NCBI GenBank assembly: GCA_025355995.1
Contig: JANXYQ010000127.1
Span: forward strand, 1 to 64,000
Length of the DNA: 64,000 nucleotides
DNA from: Spirochaetaceae bacterium
Lineage (GTDB): Bacteria; Spirochaetota; Spirochaetia; Treponematales; Rectinemataceae
Direction of reading: 5' to 3'
Position numbers and translations under genes: made by a program. The notes below the pieces were generated by a model. That model did no database searches and was not told where the DNA came from. It worked only from the letters and a program-made list of their open reading frames with translations. This document shows, in pieces, positions 44,043 through 52,248 of the stretch (positions within the stretch are counted from its first letter, which is position 1; each line of letters opens with the position of its first letter).

Positions 44043-46397
44043 CTAGCCCTTACCCAGGGCGCTGATGATTTTTTCCGGCTTGATCGGGATGTCGTTCACC
44101 CTGACCCCTATGGCGTTGTAGATCGCGTTGAGGATCGCCCTCGGCGTGCAGGTCACGGTGCCCTCGCCGATGCCGCAGGCCCCGTACTCCCCGACGCCCT
44201 TCCAGACCTCGAGGAGGACGGGATCGATGTCGGGCATGTCCGCCATGGTCGGGATGGTGTAGTCGATCCAGTTGAAGTTGAGGGGGATGCCGGTCGCCTT
44301 GTCGTAGATGATCTCCTCGGTGAGGGCCTCGCCCATGCCCATGCATTGGCCGCCGATCTGCTGTCCCTCCGCGCCGGAGGCGTACATCACCGTGCCGCAG
44401 TCGTTGACGACGATCAACTTGAGCACGTCCACCTTGCCCGTGCTCGTGTCGACCTCCACCTCGGCGAAATTCGCGAAGAAGGGAATGCCGGTCGGCGTCG
44501 TGTCCGGGGCCAGGCTCTTGTTGACGGTGATGGGGGCCATGTCGCCCTTCCGCAGCAGCTCCTTCACGGTCATCGACAGCGAGGGCAGGGCGGGCGACAG
44601 GATGCGCCCTTCCGCGAAGTCGACTTGCTCCGGCCTCAGCTTCAGGTGCGCGGCTGCGATCTCGCGCAGCCTCTCCTTGATGTCCCGCGCGGAGTGCATC
44701 ATCACCTCCGACTGCAGGAAGGAGACGGCGCTGTCGGTCTGCACGCAGTCCTTGATACCGTCGTTCGTGTCGACGACGCTGGTCCAGTGGATGTCCCCGA
44801 CGCCGATCCCGAGGAAGCCCAGGGCCTCCGCGCAGCCCAGCACGTTGCAGGTATTGGAGCCGCCCCCGATCTCGATCGAGGCCGCGTTGAGGAGGACCGT
44901 GCAGTCCGGGTTGAGGGTCATCGAGACCTGGACCTGGCCGCGGCGCTTCTCCTGCCACTCGGCGTGCCAGGCGGGGTGCATCGAGAAGCCGATGCCCCGC
45001 CGCTTGACGCCCTCGTATGGCTCGCCCTTTCCGGGGAGGTGGCGGGATTCCCAGCCGATACGCTTAGCGCCCTCGCGGAGGACGGCGTCGAGGCTGGCGC
45101 TCGGCAGGCTCTCCCATTCGTGGGCGAAGTTCTTGACGCAGAGGTCGATCGGGTCCATGCCGAGCCTTTCCGCGAGCAGGTCGATCATGTGGCCGAAGAT
45201 GAGGTTGAACTGGGAGTTGCCGACCCCGCGCATCATGCAGCCGGGCAGGCCGTTCGTGTACACGCCGTAGGACTCCATCCGGAGGTTGGGGATGTGGGCC
45301 AGTACCATCTCCGCCAGCTCCTTGGGGACGAACTTGAGGGCGAACATCGAGAGGTCGGCGTAGGCCCCGACGTTGCCTATCGACTTGAAGTACATGGAAG
45401 TGATGGTCCCGTCCCTCCTCGCCCCGGCCTTGCAGTCGTAGATCGCGGGCTGGCGGGAATTGAGGAAGCTCTCGCGCCGGTTGTGCCTGTACTTGACGGG
45501 CCTCCCCGCCTTCTTGGCGAGGAGGGCGGTGAAGAGGAAGAAGGGCTGGTCGCCCGTGTCCCCGCGGCCGAACTGGCCGCCGACGTAGGAGGCTATGGCG
45601 CGGATCTTGTGCAGCGGCAAGCCGAGCATCTCGTGGATGTGCATGCGCAGCTGGTCGGCCGCGTATGAGTTGGACCAGACGGTCAGCTGATCCGCCTTCC
45701 AGTCCACGAGGCAGCACCAATTGTCCATGGAGCCTTGGGTCGCGTTGTGGTGGATCGACCGCCCCTCGACGACCACCTCGGCCCTCGCGAAGTCGGCGTC
45801 GACGTCGCCTTTATCCTCGAAGACGTCCTGGCCCCCCGTCGGGTCGGGAGGGAGGACGTTGGTCGCGAAGAGGTCCTGGTGGACGAGGGGGGCGTCCGGC
45901 CTCATCGCCGCGATGGGATCGAGGACGAAGGGCAGGACTTCCCAATCGATGTCGATGAGCCGCAGGGCCTCCTCGGCTATCTCCTCGCTCTCCGCCGCGA
46001 CCGCGAAGCCCATCTCGTCGCCGACCCAGGCCGCGTACTCCCCGAGGACCCGCCTGTCGCGGTACTGGAACATCATGCGGTCCCAGGGCACGGTGTCCAC
46101 GCAATCCGTCCAGCCGGCGTTGGTAAGCTTGAGCGCCGCGATCGCCGGATCCTTGTAGGTGAGGATCGCGACCACGCCTGGCAGGGCCTCCGCCTTGCTC
46201 GAGTCGAAGCCCCTGATGCGCGCGTGCGGGTGCGGGCTATGCAGCACCCTGGCGTAGAGCAGGTCCGGGAAGCGGGACTTGATCGTGAGGTCGTCGGCGT
46301 ATTTCGCCTTGCCGCTCGCCTTCTCCTGCCCGTCTATCTTGGGCCGGTACTTGCCGAGGAACTTCCGGGGAACCCGTTGGGTGAAGCCTTCGCTCAT
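44043..46397 (-). CDS. Molybdenum hydroxylase large subunit (XDH/CoxL family)
   Basis: 784 aa from ATG 46397 (4-bp overlap with the Fe-S subunit). Molybdopterin cytosine/pterin dinucleotide-binding subunit: KIDGQEKASGKAKYADD opening, GGQFGRGDTGDQPFFLF, RGVGNSQFNLIFGHM and the active-site region YGACGIGEGTVTC with the catalytic Glu near the C-terminus. Hydroxylates an aromatic or purine-type carbon using water. No cysteine of CO-dehydrogenase type (VAYRCSFR) is present, so it is not CODH; substrate unknown. Confidence 0.9.
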   Translation of the reverse strand: MSEGFTQRVPRKFLGKYRPKIDGQEKASGKAKYADDLTIKSRFPDLLYARVLHSPHPHARIRGFDSSKAEALPGVVAILTYKDPAIAALKLTNAGWTDCVDTVPWDRMMFQYRDRRVLGEYAAWVGDEMGFAVAAESEEIAEEALRLIDIDWEVLPFVLDPIAAMRPDAPLVHQDLFATNVLPPDPTGGQDVFEDKGDVDADFARAEVVVEGRSIHHNATQGSMDNWCCLVDWKADQLTVWSNSYAADQLRMHIHEMLGLPLHKIRAIASYVGGQFGRGDTGDQPFFLFTALLAKKAGRPVKYRHNRRESFLNSRQPAIYDCKAGARRDGTITSMYFKSIGNVGAYADLSMFALKFVPKELAEMVLAHIPNLRMESYGVYTNGLPGCMMRGVGNSQFNLIFGHMIDLLAERLGMDPIDLCVKNFAHEWESLPSASLDAVLREGAKRIGWESRHLPGKGEPYEGVKRRGIGFSMHPAWHAEWQEKRRGQVQVSMTLNPDCTVLLNAASIEIGGGSNTCNVLGCAEALGFLGIGVGDIHWTSVVDTNDGIKDCVQTDSAVSFLQSEVMMHSARDIKERLREIAAAHLKLRPEQVDFAEGRILSPALPSLSMTVKELLRKGDMAPITVNKSLAPDTTPTGIPFFANFAEVEVDTSTGKVDVLKLIVVNDCGTVMYASGAEGQQIGGQCMGMGEALTEEIIYDKATGIPLNFNWIDYTIPTMADMPDIDPVLLEVWKGVGEYGACGIGEGTVTCTPRAILNAIYNAIGVRVNDIPIKPEKIISALGKG

Positions 46398-46948
46398 GCC
46401 CGGCCTCCCGGCGCCGCGGCGCCCGCTTTCCTCGCGGCGATCTTGGCCGAGGCGTTGAGCACCGCGCGGGCTATCCCCGCGTAGCAGCCGCAGCGGCAGA
46501 TGTTGCCCCCCAGGGCTTCCTTCACCTCGGCGAGCGTCGGGCTGGGGTTCGCGTTGAGCAGGGCCCGGGCCGTCATCACGAAGCCGGGCGTGCAGTAGCC
46601 GCATTGGAGGGCAGTGCCGAAGCCCGGCTCGGACTGCTCGGCGAAGGCCTCGACGACGGGGTCGTCCGCGGGGAGCCCCTCGATCGTTTGGATGTCGTGC
46701 CCATCGGCCTCGACGGCGAGGACCATGCAGGAGAGCACGGCCGCGCCGTCCTCGAGCACCGTGCAGGCGCCGCAGGCGCCCTCGTCGCAGGAAACCTTGA
46801 GCCCGGTGAAGCCGAGCCTTTCCCTCAATAGATAAGCCAGGGTGGTGGAGGCGGAGAGGTCGTCCCCGAGAGCGAAATCGCGCCATTGGCCGTTTACCCG
46901 GATCCTGATCCCGCGCTCTCGCGACGATGCGGCTTCGTTTTTTTGCAT
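46394..46948 (-). CDS. Molybdenum hydroxylase [2Fe-2S] subunit (CoxS family)
   Basis: 184 aa. Start MQKNEAASSRERG at 46948 chosen for GAGGGAA upstream; an earlier in-frame ATG-like codon at 47017 lacks this. Plant-type cluster CDEGACGACTV...LSC, and second cluster CGYCTPG...CRCGCY. Carries electrons from the molybdenum centre to the FAD subunit. First gene of the three-gene hydroxylase operon. Confidence 0.92.
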   Translation of the reverse strand: MQKNEAASSRERGIRIRVNGQWRDFALGDDLSASTTLAYLLRERLGFTGLKVSCDEGACGACTVLEDGAAVLSCMVLAVEADGHDIQTIEGLPADDPVVEAFAEQSEPGFGTALQCGYCTPGFVMTARALLNANPSPTLAEVKEALGGNICRCGCYAGIARAVLNASAKIAARKAGAAAPGGRA

Positions 46949-47026
46949 GGCATTCCCTCGTGGTCCAAGGGTAGCCGCGGGCAGGGGCGGAGTCAATCGA
47001 GAATCGGTGCGAGGCACGCGGAATCC

Positions 47027-47765
47027 CTAGACCCGAGCCTCGAAGTTGGTATCCCTGAACCTGATCCTGCAGGAGAAACCGCCTTCGCCGGTCGAGAACT
47101 CCACCGAGCCGCCCAGCCGCGACTCGCCGATGCTCGACACGAGGCTGAGGCCGAGATTCCCCTCCCTGCCCCGTCCGTCGAAGTCAGCCCTCGCGCCGAA
47201 GCCGTCGTCATCGACCTCGAGGACGACGGCTTCGCCCTCGCGCCGGGCTCTTACCCTCACCAGATCCTGCAGGCGCCCTGGGAGACCGCGATCTTCCCGG
47301 TGACGTAGTCGAGCTCCCAGCTGCCGATGCTCGCCATCTCCTCCGCGCGCTCGAGGAGGAAGCGGCTCTTGTCGATGCGCTCGGCCATCTCGTCCCTTCT
47401 CGTCGCGTCCCTCGAGGCGGTGGTGATACATTCGCGGCCGCCCACTCGGACTATCGCGGCGGAGACCTGGAAATGCCTCACTTCGCCGCCCTTGAGCTTG
47501 AAGGGAACCTCCAGTTCCCTGACGCGCCCGTCCCGCGCGAGGAGGGCCGTGAAGCGCTCCCGGCCCTCGACCTGCGCCCAAATGCCCAGCTCGCCCGAGG
47601 TCCTGCCGATGACCTCCTCGCGCCGGTAGCCGGTGATCGCGAGGAAGGCCTCGTTGACCTCGAGGTAGCGGCCGTCCGCGAGGCTGGAGATCGTGATGCC
47701 GTCGGGGCGCTCATGACGGCCGCGGAGAAGAATTTCCCTGGCGTCAGGGCTACGGCTTGATCCAT
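47027..47765 (-). pseudogene. Broken PAS histidine kinase
   Basis: Three minus-strand pieces make one damaged kinase. MDQAVALTPGKFFSAAVMSAP is followed, after a one-base loss in the G run 47704-47707, by a PAS domain (DGITISSLADGRYLEVNEAF, GYRREEVIGRTSGELG, and a PAC-like TTASRDATRRDE). A second PAS begins (GSWELDYVTGKIAVSQ) but breaks off near 47260, and the frame then changes into the last part of a HATPase domain (LEVDDDGFGARADF, GLSLVSSI). The phosphoacceptor and N-box are missing, so an internal deletion accompanies the frameshifts. Non-functional as a kinase. Confidence 0.7.
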
Positions 47766-47837
47766 CACGATAGCATAATCGAGGGGAAGGGAAGGCGCAA
47801 AGTCGGCTGGTGCGCCGGAAAGACCGAGTATATACTG

Positions 47838-48710
47838 ATGAGGAAAATCACCCATGAAAAACAGGAGCGCGCCGTGGGGCACTCGAGCTATGGGATCGTC
47901 CTTCCGATCATGCTTGCCGCTTTCCTGGCTTCCTGCGCCTCCGCCCCGACCCGCGGCGCGCCCGCGCCGCCGACCCAGCCCGCCCCGCCCCCCGTCCCCG
48001 CGGCGAGCGAGGCCAAGCCCGCGTCCATCACCGCCGCCGCCCTCGGCCTATACCGGACGATGGAGACGGCCCGCGCCGCGCCGAGCGACGACGAACTCAA
48101 GGTCGTCGCCTCCGCCAAGACCCTCATAGGCATGGCGCCCAACGCCAAGGTGACCGTGAACGGGAAGCTGTTCACGCTGGACTGCATCGGCACGGTGAGC
48201 GCGATCTTCTACCGGATGGACATCGACATCACGAAGGACTTCGGCAAGTATTCCGGCAATGGCGTGAACTGCCTGTACATGACGCTCAAGGACAGGGCCG
48301 TCCTCCATTACGACAGGTACCCGCGCACCGGGGACGTCATCGTCTGGGACAACACCTGGGACGCGAACGGCGACGGCGACCGCGCGGACGACCCGCGCAC
48401 TCATGCGGGCGTCGTCATGGCCGTCGACGACGACGGCACCATCTACTACGTCCACGAGAACATGTTCAAAGGGGTCATGATCGAGGTGATGAACCTCCTC
48501 CAGCCCGCCGTAGCCAGCGACGCGAGCGGCAAGAGGCTCAATAGCAGCCTGGCGATAGCCACGGCGAGCGGGGGGCCCAAGCCGGCGCGCTTCCTCTCCG
48601 GCGACGTCTTCGACGCCTTCGGCGACATACTCAGGATCAAGGACTACCTGAAAGTCCCGGGGGCAGCCGGCCTGGCCCGATGGCCCCTCGCCGTGGCTGC
48701 GGCCAGGTAG
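47838..48710 (+). CDS. NlpC/P60-like lipoprotein
   Basis: 290 aa. Lipoprotein signal with lipobox FLASC around 29-33, then a ~40-residue Ala/Pro linker. The catalytic-type core is LDCIGTVSAIFY (Cys in the DC..T pattern), GDVIVWDN and HAGVVMAVDD (His), as in NlpC/P60 or CHAP-like cell-wall peptidases. TATACT/TATATA lies immediately before ATG 47838, so the start is either leaderless there or at GTG 47874, which has CAGGAG upstream. It is divergent from the broken kinase. Confidence 0.65.
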   Translation: MRKITHEKQERAVGHSSYGIVLPIMLAAFLASCASAPTRGAPAPPTQPAPPPVPAASEAKPASITAAALGLYRTMETARAAPSDDELKVVASAKTLIGMAPNAKVTVNGKLFTLDCIGTVSAIFYRMDIDITKDFGKYSGNGVNCLYMTLKDRAVLHYDRYPRTGDVIVWDNTWDANGDGDRADDPRTHAGVVMAVDDDGTIYYVHENMFKGVMIEVMNLLQPAVASDASGKRLNSSLAIATASGGPKPARFLSGDVFDAFGDILRIKDYLKVPGAAGLARWPLAVAAAR

Positions 48711-48715
48711 GCGCC

Positions 48716-49051
48716 CTAGACCTCCGTCTCCCCGGCCTGCTCTTCCTTCATGTGCTTCCACACCTGCCTCTTCTTCCAGTGCCCGCGGCCGGCGCGGCCG
48801 GCGCTGCCTCCCTTGAAGAAGAGCTGCGACAGCAACAGCAGTCCGATGGCCTGCCAGAAGCGGATGGCGGGCAAGTTGAAGATGGCCGGCATCAGGGCGT
48901 TCCAGAGCCACATAGTGACGAAGCCGCAGAGGGCGAGGATGCAGGGCACGATTATTATCCCGCCGACTATGACCGCTACCTTCGCCCCGGCCGACCACTC
49001 CGACCAGGATTTGCGATGCCCATGCCCATGCTCCATTCTCGTATCGCTCAT
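48716..49051 (-). CDS. Small membrane protein next to the ECF sigma factor
   Basis: 111 aa, short His-rich start (EHGHGHR), two TM helices (VAVIVGGIIIVPCILALCGF and IGLLLLSQLF-containing segment), basic tail. 25 bp after the sigma gene, so it is probably cotranscribed; by position it could be its membrane-bound anti-sigma partner, but it lacks a recognisable zinc-anti-sigma domain. Confidence 0.6.
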   Translation of the reverse strand: MSDTRMEHGHGHRKSWSEWSAGAKVAVIVGGIIIVPCILALCGFVTMWLWNALMPAIFNLPAIRFWQAIGLLLLSQLFFKGGSAGRAGRGHWKKRQVWKHMKEEQAGETEV

Positions 49052-49076
49052 CGCGCACCTCCGTGCTGAAGACGTT

Positions 49077-49625
49077 CTAGTCTTCCATCCAGTATTCGAG
49101 GGCGGCCGTCAGCTTTATGACGGCGCGCCTCTTGCGGGACATGAGCGTGTCGATCGATACTCCCGTGCTTTCCGCGAGCTCGGCGAAGGTGAAGCCGTCC
49201 AGGGCCTGGGCTTTCAGCACCTCGCGCTGCTCGGTCGGCAGGGCCTCGATGGCGGTCGCCAGGGCCTCGTCGATCTCGCCGCGCACGAGTTCGTCGTGGG
49301 GATCGTAGCCTGCGGCGATCGATATCTCCTCGAGGGTCTCGTCGGGGATGTCGACGGCGCCCGCCCTGCGGCGCGCGCCCTCTCCCCGCCAGAGGTCCAG
49401 GAGGCGATTGCGCATCGCGGAGAAGATCCAGGCGGCGACATCCTCGACCAGCGACAGGGCGTTGGCGTTCGCCATGGCCCTCCCGAAGGCGTCCTGGAGG
49501 GCGTCCTCGGCGCTCTCCGCGTCGGGGGCGTGCCTCTTGGCCCAGGCCAGGAAACCGCCGCTCCTCTCCCTGTACGCTTTCTCGATGGCGGCCGTCGCGG
49601 CTCCGGTTTCGTGATTCACGCTCAT
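49077..49625 (-). CDS. ECF-type RNA polymerase sigma factor
   Basis: 182 aa with sigma-2 (DALQDAFGRAMAN, AAWIFSAMRNRLLDLWRG) and sigma-4 (LPTEQREVLKAQALDGFTFAELAE, STGVSIDTLMSRKRRA). Directs transcription of an unknown regulon. GGAG before ATG 49625. The next gene upstream on the strand is the 7TMR-DISM/RsbW-like protein, 56 bp away. Confidence 0.9.
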   Translation of the reverse strand: MSVNHETGAATAAIEKAYRERSGGFLAWAKRHAPDAESAEDALQDAFGRAMANANALSLVEDVAAWIFSAMRNRLLDLWRGEGARRRAGAVDIPDETLEEISIAAGYDPHDELVRGEIDEALATAIEALPTEQREVLKAQALDGFTFAELAESTGVSIDTLMSRKRRAVIKLTAALEYWMED

Positions 49626-49681
49626 GCTCTCCGCCTATAACGACGGCCCGGCCGGCGCTTTCGTGCGCGAAATCGGCGGAA

Positions 49682-51955
49682 TCATCTCGGCGCCGTCGCG
49701 GCCTCCCCGCCGAAGTACTTCACCAGGGTCACCTGGTTGCCCCTGTCGTTGAATTGAACCTTGTCGAAGGCGCTCAGCGTGATGAAGAGCCCGCGGCCGT
49801 GCTCGAGCAGCTCCGGGTCGGGCGCTCCCGCGCCCGCGGAGTATTTGCGGTGGTCGAAGCCCGGTCCCTCGTCGGTCACGCGGAAAGTGGCCCGGGATGC
49901 GGAGAGCGAGTATTCCACGGAGACGCGCCGCGCGCGGTAGCGCGGGTCGAGGCGCCGCTCCTGGAGGAGCTCGAAATAGCGGCCCTCCGCCATGCTCTTG
50001 GTCTTCTCGTCGAAGTCGATCTGGAGGTTCCCGTGCTCGACGGCGTTGACGGCTATCTCGCGCAGGCAGCCGGCCAGGAAGCGGGCCTCGTCCTCGTCGA
50101 CGTACCTGGAAAGGTGGGCGGTCGCGCGGCGGCAGACCTCGTCGGCCGCGGAGAGGCTCGACTCGACGTCGTAGCGCTCCCGCCCCTCGATGAAGTACTC
50201 GGAGAGCGGGTCCTTCGTCTCGGGGACGACGCGAAGCAGTATCTCCTTGCGCTCGAGGGCGTCGATGCGCTCGAGCCGCAGCTTGCAGGGCTTGGGATCG
50301 CCGACCGGGGCCTTGATCCGCAGGATGATCTCGCTCGTTCCCCCCTTGTCCCTGAGGGAGCGCGCGGCCGCGCGCAGGAATTCCACGGGCAGCGTGCCCT
50401 CGCGCTTCTCCGCGTACACGGCGTCCGGCAGGCCGAGCGGGGCCGCTCCGGGCCTGTCGAGGCCGAAGAGCTCGGTCGCCGCGCGGTTGCCCTCGATGAA
50501 GGCGAGGTCCTCGGCGAGGAGGGCGACGGGATCGGAGCTGCCTTCGAAGAGGCTGCGGTAGCGGCGCTCGCTGGCGGTCAGCCGAGAGCCGGTCTCGGTG
50601 AGCACGCCGATCCGCTCCTCGAGCGTGCGGTTGAGGCCGTTGAGCCGGTCGTGGAGGAAGCCGAGGCGGTTGGCGAGGATGAGGGCGGTGCCCATCGTGA
50701 AGAGGAAGAAGCCGTATTTGGTGAGGAGGAGGTCCCACTGCATGTATACGGCGTCGATGATGTCGAAGACCGCGGTCGCGAATAGGAGGAAGCCGCCTAT
50801 GACCAGGTTACCGATGGGGGTCCTGACGAGGGCCTTCAGCAATATCCTGCCTAGGGAGCGGCCGTCATCCGTGCCGCGCTCCCGCTTCCAGCGCCGTCGG
50901 CCGTCGGAGAGGAAGCGCCCCAGGATGTCGACCCCGAAATAGAAGAAGGCCATGATGAAGCCCGAGAGCTGCCAGACGCGAAGGAGGTCGAAGGCGAAGG
51001 CCATCGGCATGACGAGCTCGCCGAGTGCGATGATCGCGCAGAAGAGCCCGTACCAGAGCGTGGTCTTCTTTATCCTGGTGTCATTGAGGGTCTCGAGGAA
51101 AGAGCCGACGAGGGGGAGGATGAAGGCGAGCGTGAAGAGCTCGATACGGGAGACGAGGTCGCTGTCGGCTATGAAGCGCGTGACGGTATAGGTGCGCATG
51201 AGGAGATAGAGCCCGAGGTCGAGCGAGAAGAGGCCGTAGAAGAGATTGTGCCTGTCCTTCGTGCGGACGAAGAACATGAAGAGGTGGTAGAGGCCTATGA
51301 AGAGATAGAGCCCGATGAGGACCATCGGGCCGATGTCGGCGTTCGCGCTCTCTATGGCTTCGTAATCGTCGATGTAGTAAGGCTTGGCCTGGTTGAAGCC
51401 CGCGGGCAGGTAGGTGGGGTCGGCGACGATCCTGACCGCCAGGACATTGGCCCCCTCGCGGAATAGCCTGCCGTCGACGGGGAAGTGCGCGTCCCGCAGG
51501 CTGCGGTGCACCGATATCTTCCCGTCCTTCGCGAGGTGCAGCTCGGACTTCACGAGGGCTCCGTTCAGGTAGACCTCCCAGTCGTCGCCGATGCCGGCGA
51601 AATGCAGGCCGAGCACGCGGCCCGCGGGGTTCGGGAGGGTGAAGGGGATGAGATAGGTGAACTCCATGGTGGGGTAGGAGGCGAGAGAGAAGGGCGGGCG
51701 CGTGGGCATCCCCGCGAAGCCGAGCTCGATGGGGCGCGCGAGGCGTCCGGCGGCGCCGGCGGGCGGGAGGACCTTCCATCCTGGGGCGCCGGCGGCGGGG
51801 ATCGACCCGATGAGGCCGGGGTCGAACCCGACGCGCGCGTAGAGCGGGGAGGCGTTCAGGTCGACGCGCATAGAGGGCGGGGCGGCGGTCGCCGCCGGGG
51901 CGAGGGCGAGCAGGACCAGCAGCGCGGCGAGGAGCCGCGGACGTTTGGGCATCAT
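49682..51955 (-). CDS. 7TMR-DISM receptor with PAS and RsbW-like ATPase domain
   Basis: 757 aa from ATG 51955. Signal peptide (residues 1-23), a periplasmic DISMED2-like beta domain (~40-200; YLIPFTLPNPAGRVLGLHFAG, WEVYLNGALV), seven TM helices (~205-440), short coiled coil, PAS (YRSLFEGSSDPVALLAEDLAF), then an ATPase with CLREIAVNAVEHGN and DEGPGFDHRKY. The latter is of the RsbW/SpoIIAB (anti-sigma) kind rather than a histidine kinase, and no H-box is seen. Suggests control of a sigma or anti-anti-sigma partner. Confidence 0.8.
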   Translation of the reverse strand: MMPKRPRLLAALLVLLALAPAATAAPPSMRVDLNASPLYARVGFDPGLIGSIPAAGAPGWKVLPPAGAAGRLARPIELGFAGMPTRPPFSLASYPTMEFTYLIPFTLPNPAGRVLGLHFAGIGDDWEVYLNGALVKSELHLAKDGKISVHRSLRDAHFPVDGRLFREGANVLAVRIVADPTYLPAGFNQAKPYYIDDYEAIESANADIGPMVLIGLYLFIGLYHLFMFFVRTKDRHNLFYGLFSLDLGLYLLMRTYTVTRFIADSDLVSRIELFTLAFILPLVGSFLETLNDTRIKKTTLWYGLFCAIIALGELVMPMAFAFDLLRVWQLSGFIMAFFYFGVDILGRFLSDGRRRWKRERGTDDGRSLGRILLKALVRTPIGNLVIGGFLLFATAVFDIIDAVYMQWDLLLTKYGFFLFTMGTALILANRLGFLHDRLNGLNRTLEERIGVLTETGSRLTASERRYRSLFEGSSDPVALLAEDLAFIEGNRAATELFGLDRPGAAPLGLPDAVYAEKREGTLPVEFLRAAARSLRDKGGTSEIILRIKAPVGDPKPCKLRLERIDALERKEILLRVVPETKDPLSEYFIEGRERYDVESSLSAADEVCRRATAHLSRYVDEDEARFLAGCLREIAVNAVEHGNLQIDFDEKTKSMAEGRYFELLQERRLDPRYRARRVSVEYSLSASRATFRVTDEGPGFDHRKYSAGAGAPDPELLEHGRGLFITLSAFDKVQFNDRGNQVTLVKYFGGEAATAPR

Positions 51956-51963
51956 AGAACCAG

Positions 51964-51992
51964 AGTATAGGGGCAGCCGACTCCCCGGGCAA
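51964..51992 (-). promoter_or_regulatory. Promoter of the 7TMR-DISM gene
   Basis: Minus strand: TTGCCC (complement of 51987-51992), 17-bp spacer, TATACT (complement of 51964-51969), ATG eight bases on (51955). Leader is at most 1-2 bases; no Shine-Dalgarno. Confidence 0.5.
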
Positions 51993-52040
51993 TGCGGTTT
52001 TTCCATTTTGCCGTGGAAGCCTGGAACTCCGGCCCCGGCG

Positions 52041-52174
52041 CTAGCGCATCGCGAGCCCGAGCGTGAGCGCGACGGTCGCCAGCCTGTTCTCGGTCTCCGG
52101 GCTGACCGAAGCGCTCCAGGCGGCGCGCGCGTACTGGGATACGCCGGCCGCCGTACCCCCGAAGAAGCGCGCAT
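52041..52174 (-). pseudogene. Possible relic of a formylglycine-generating-enzyme-like C-terminus
   Basis: AGGAGG and an ATG at 52174 start a frame that only makes sense if one base is added in the G5 run (52154-52158): MRASSG then GTAAGVSQYARAAWSA and a stop at 52041. The tail (YARAAWSASVSPETENR, then LGLAMR) resembles the C-terminus of SUMF1/FGE-like proteins (Y.R.A.R....P......GFRLA), but the similarity is weak. The surrounding 51993-52248 gap otherwise shows only a 6-bp hairpin (CGCGCA 52221-52226 / TGCGCG 52233-52238). Confidence 0.25.
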
Positions 52175-52248
52175 GAGTTCCTCCTACAGGACTAGGAGGA
52201 ATATACTCAATCTCCCCGCGCGCGCAGCGAAATGCGCGACCAGAGCGC

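Noticed and set aside
44043-46397. Assignment as aerobic carbon monoxide dehydrogenase
   Set aside because: The CODH active-site loop with its cysteine is not present; only general molybdenum hydroxylase features are seen.
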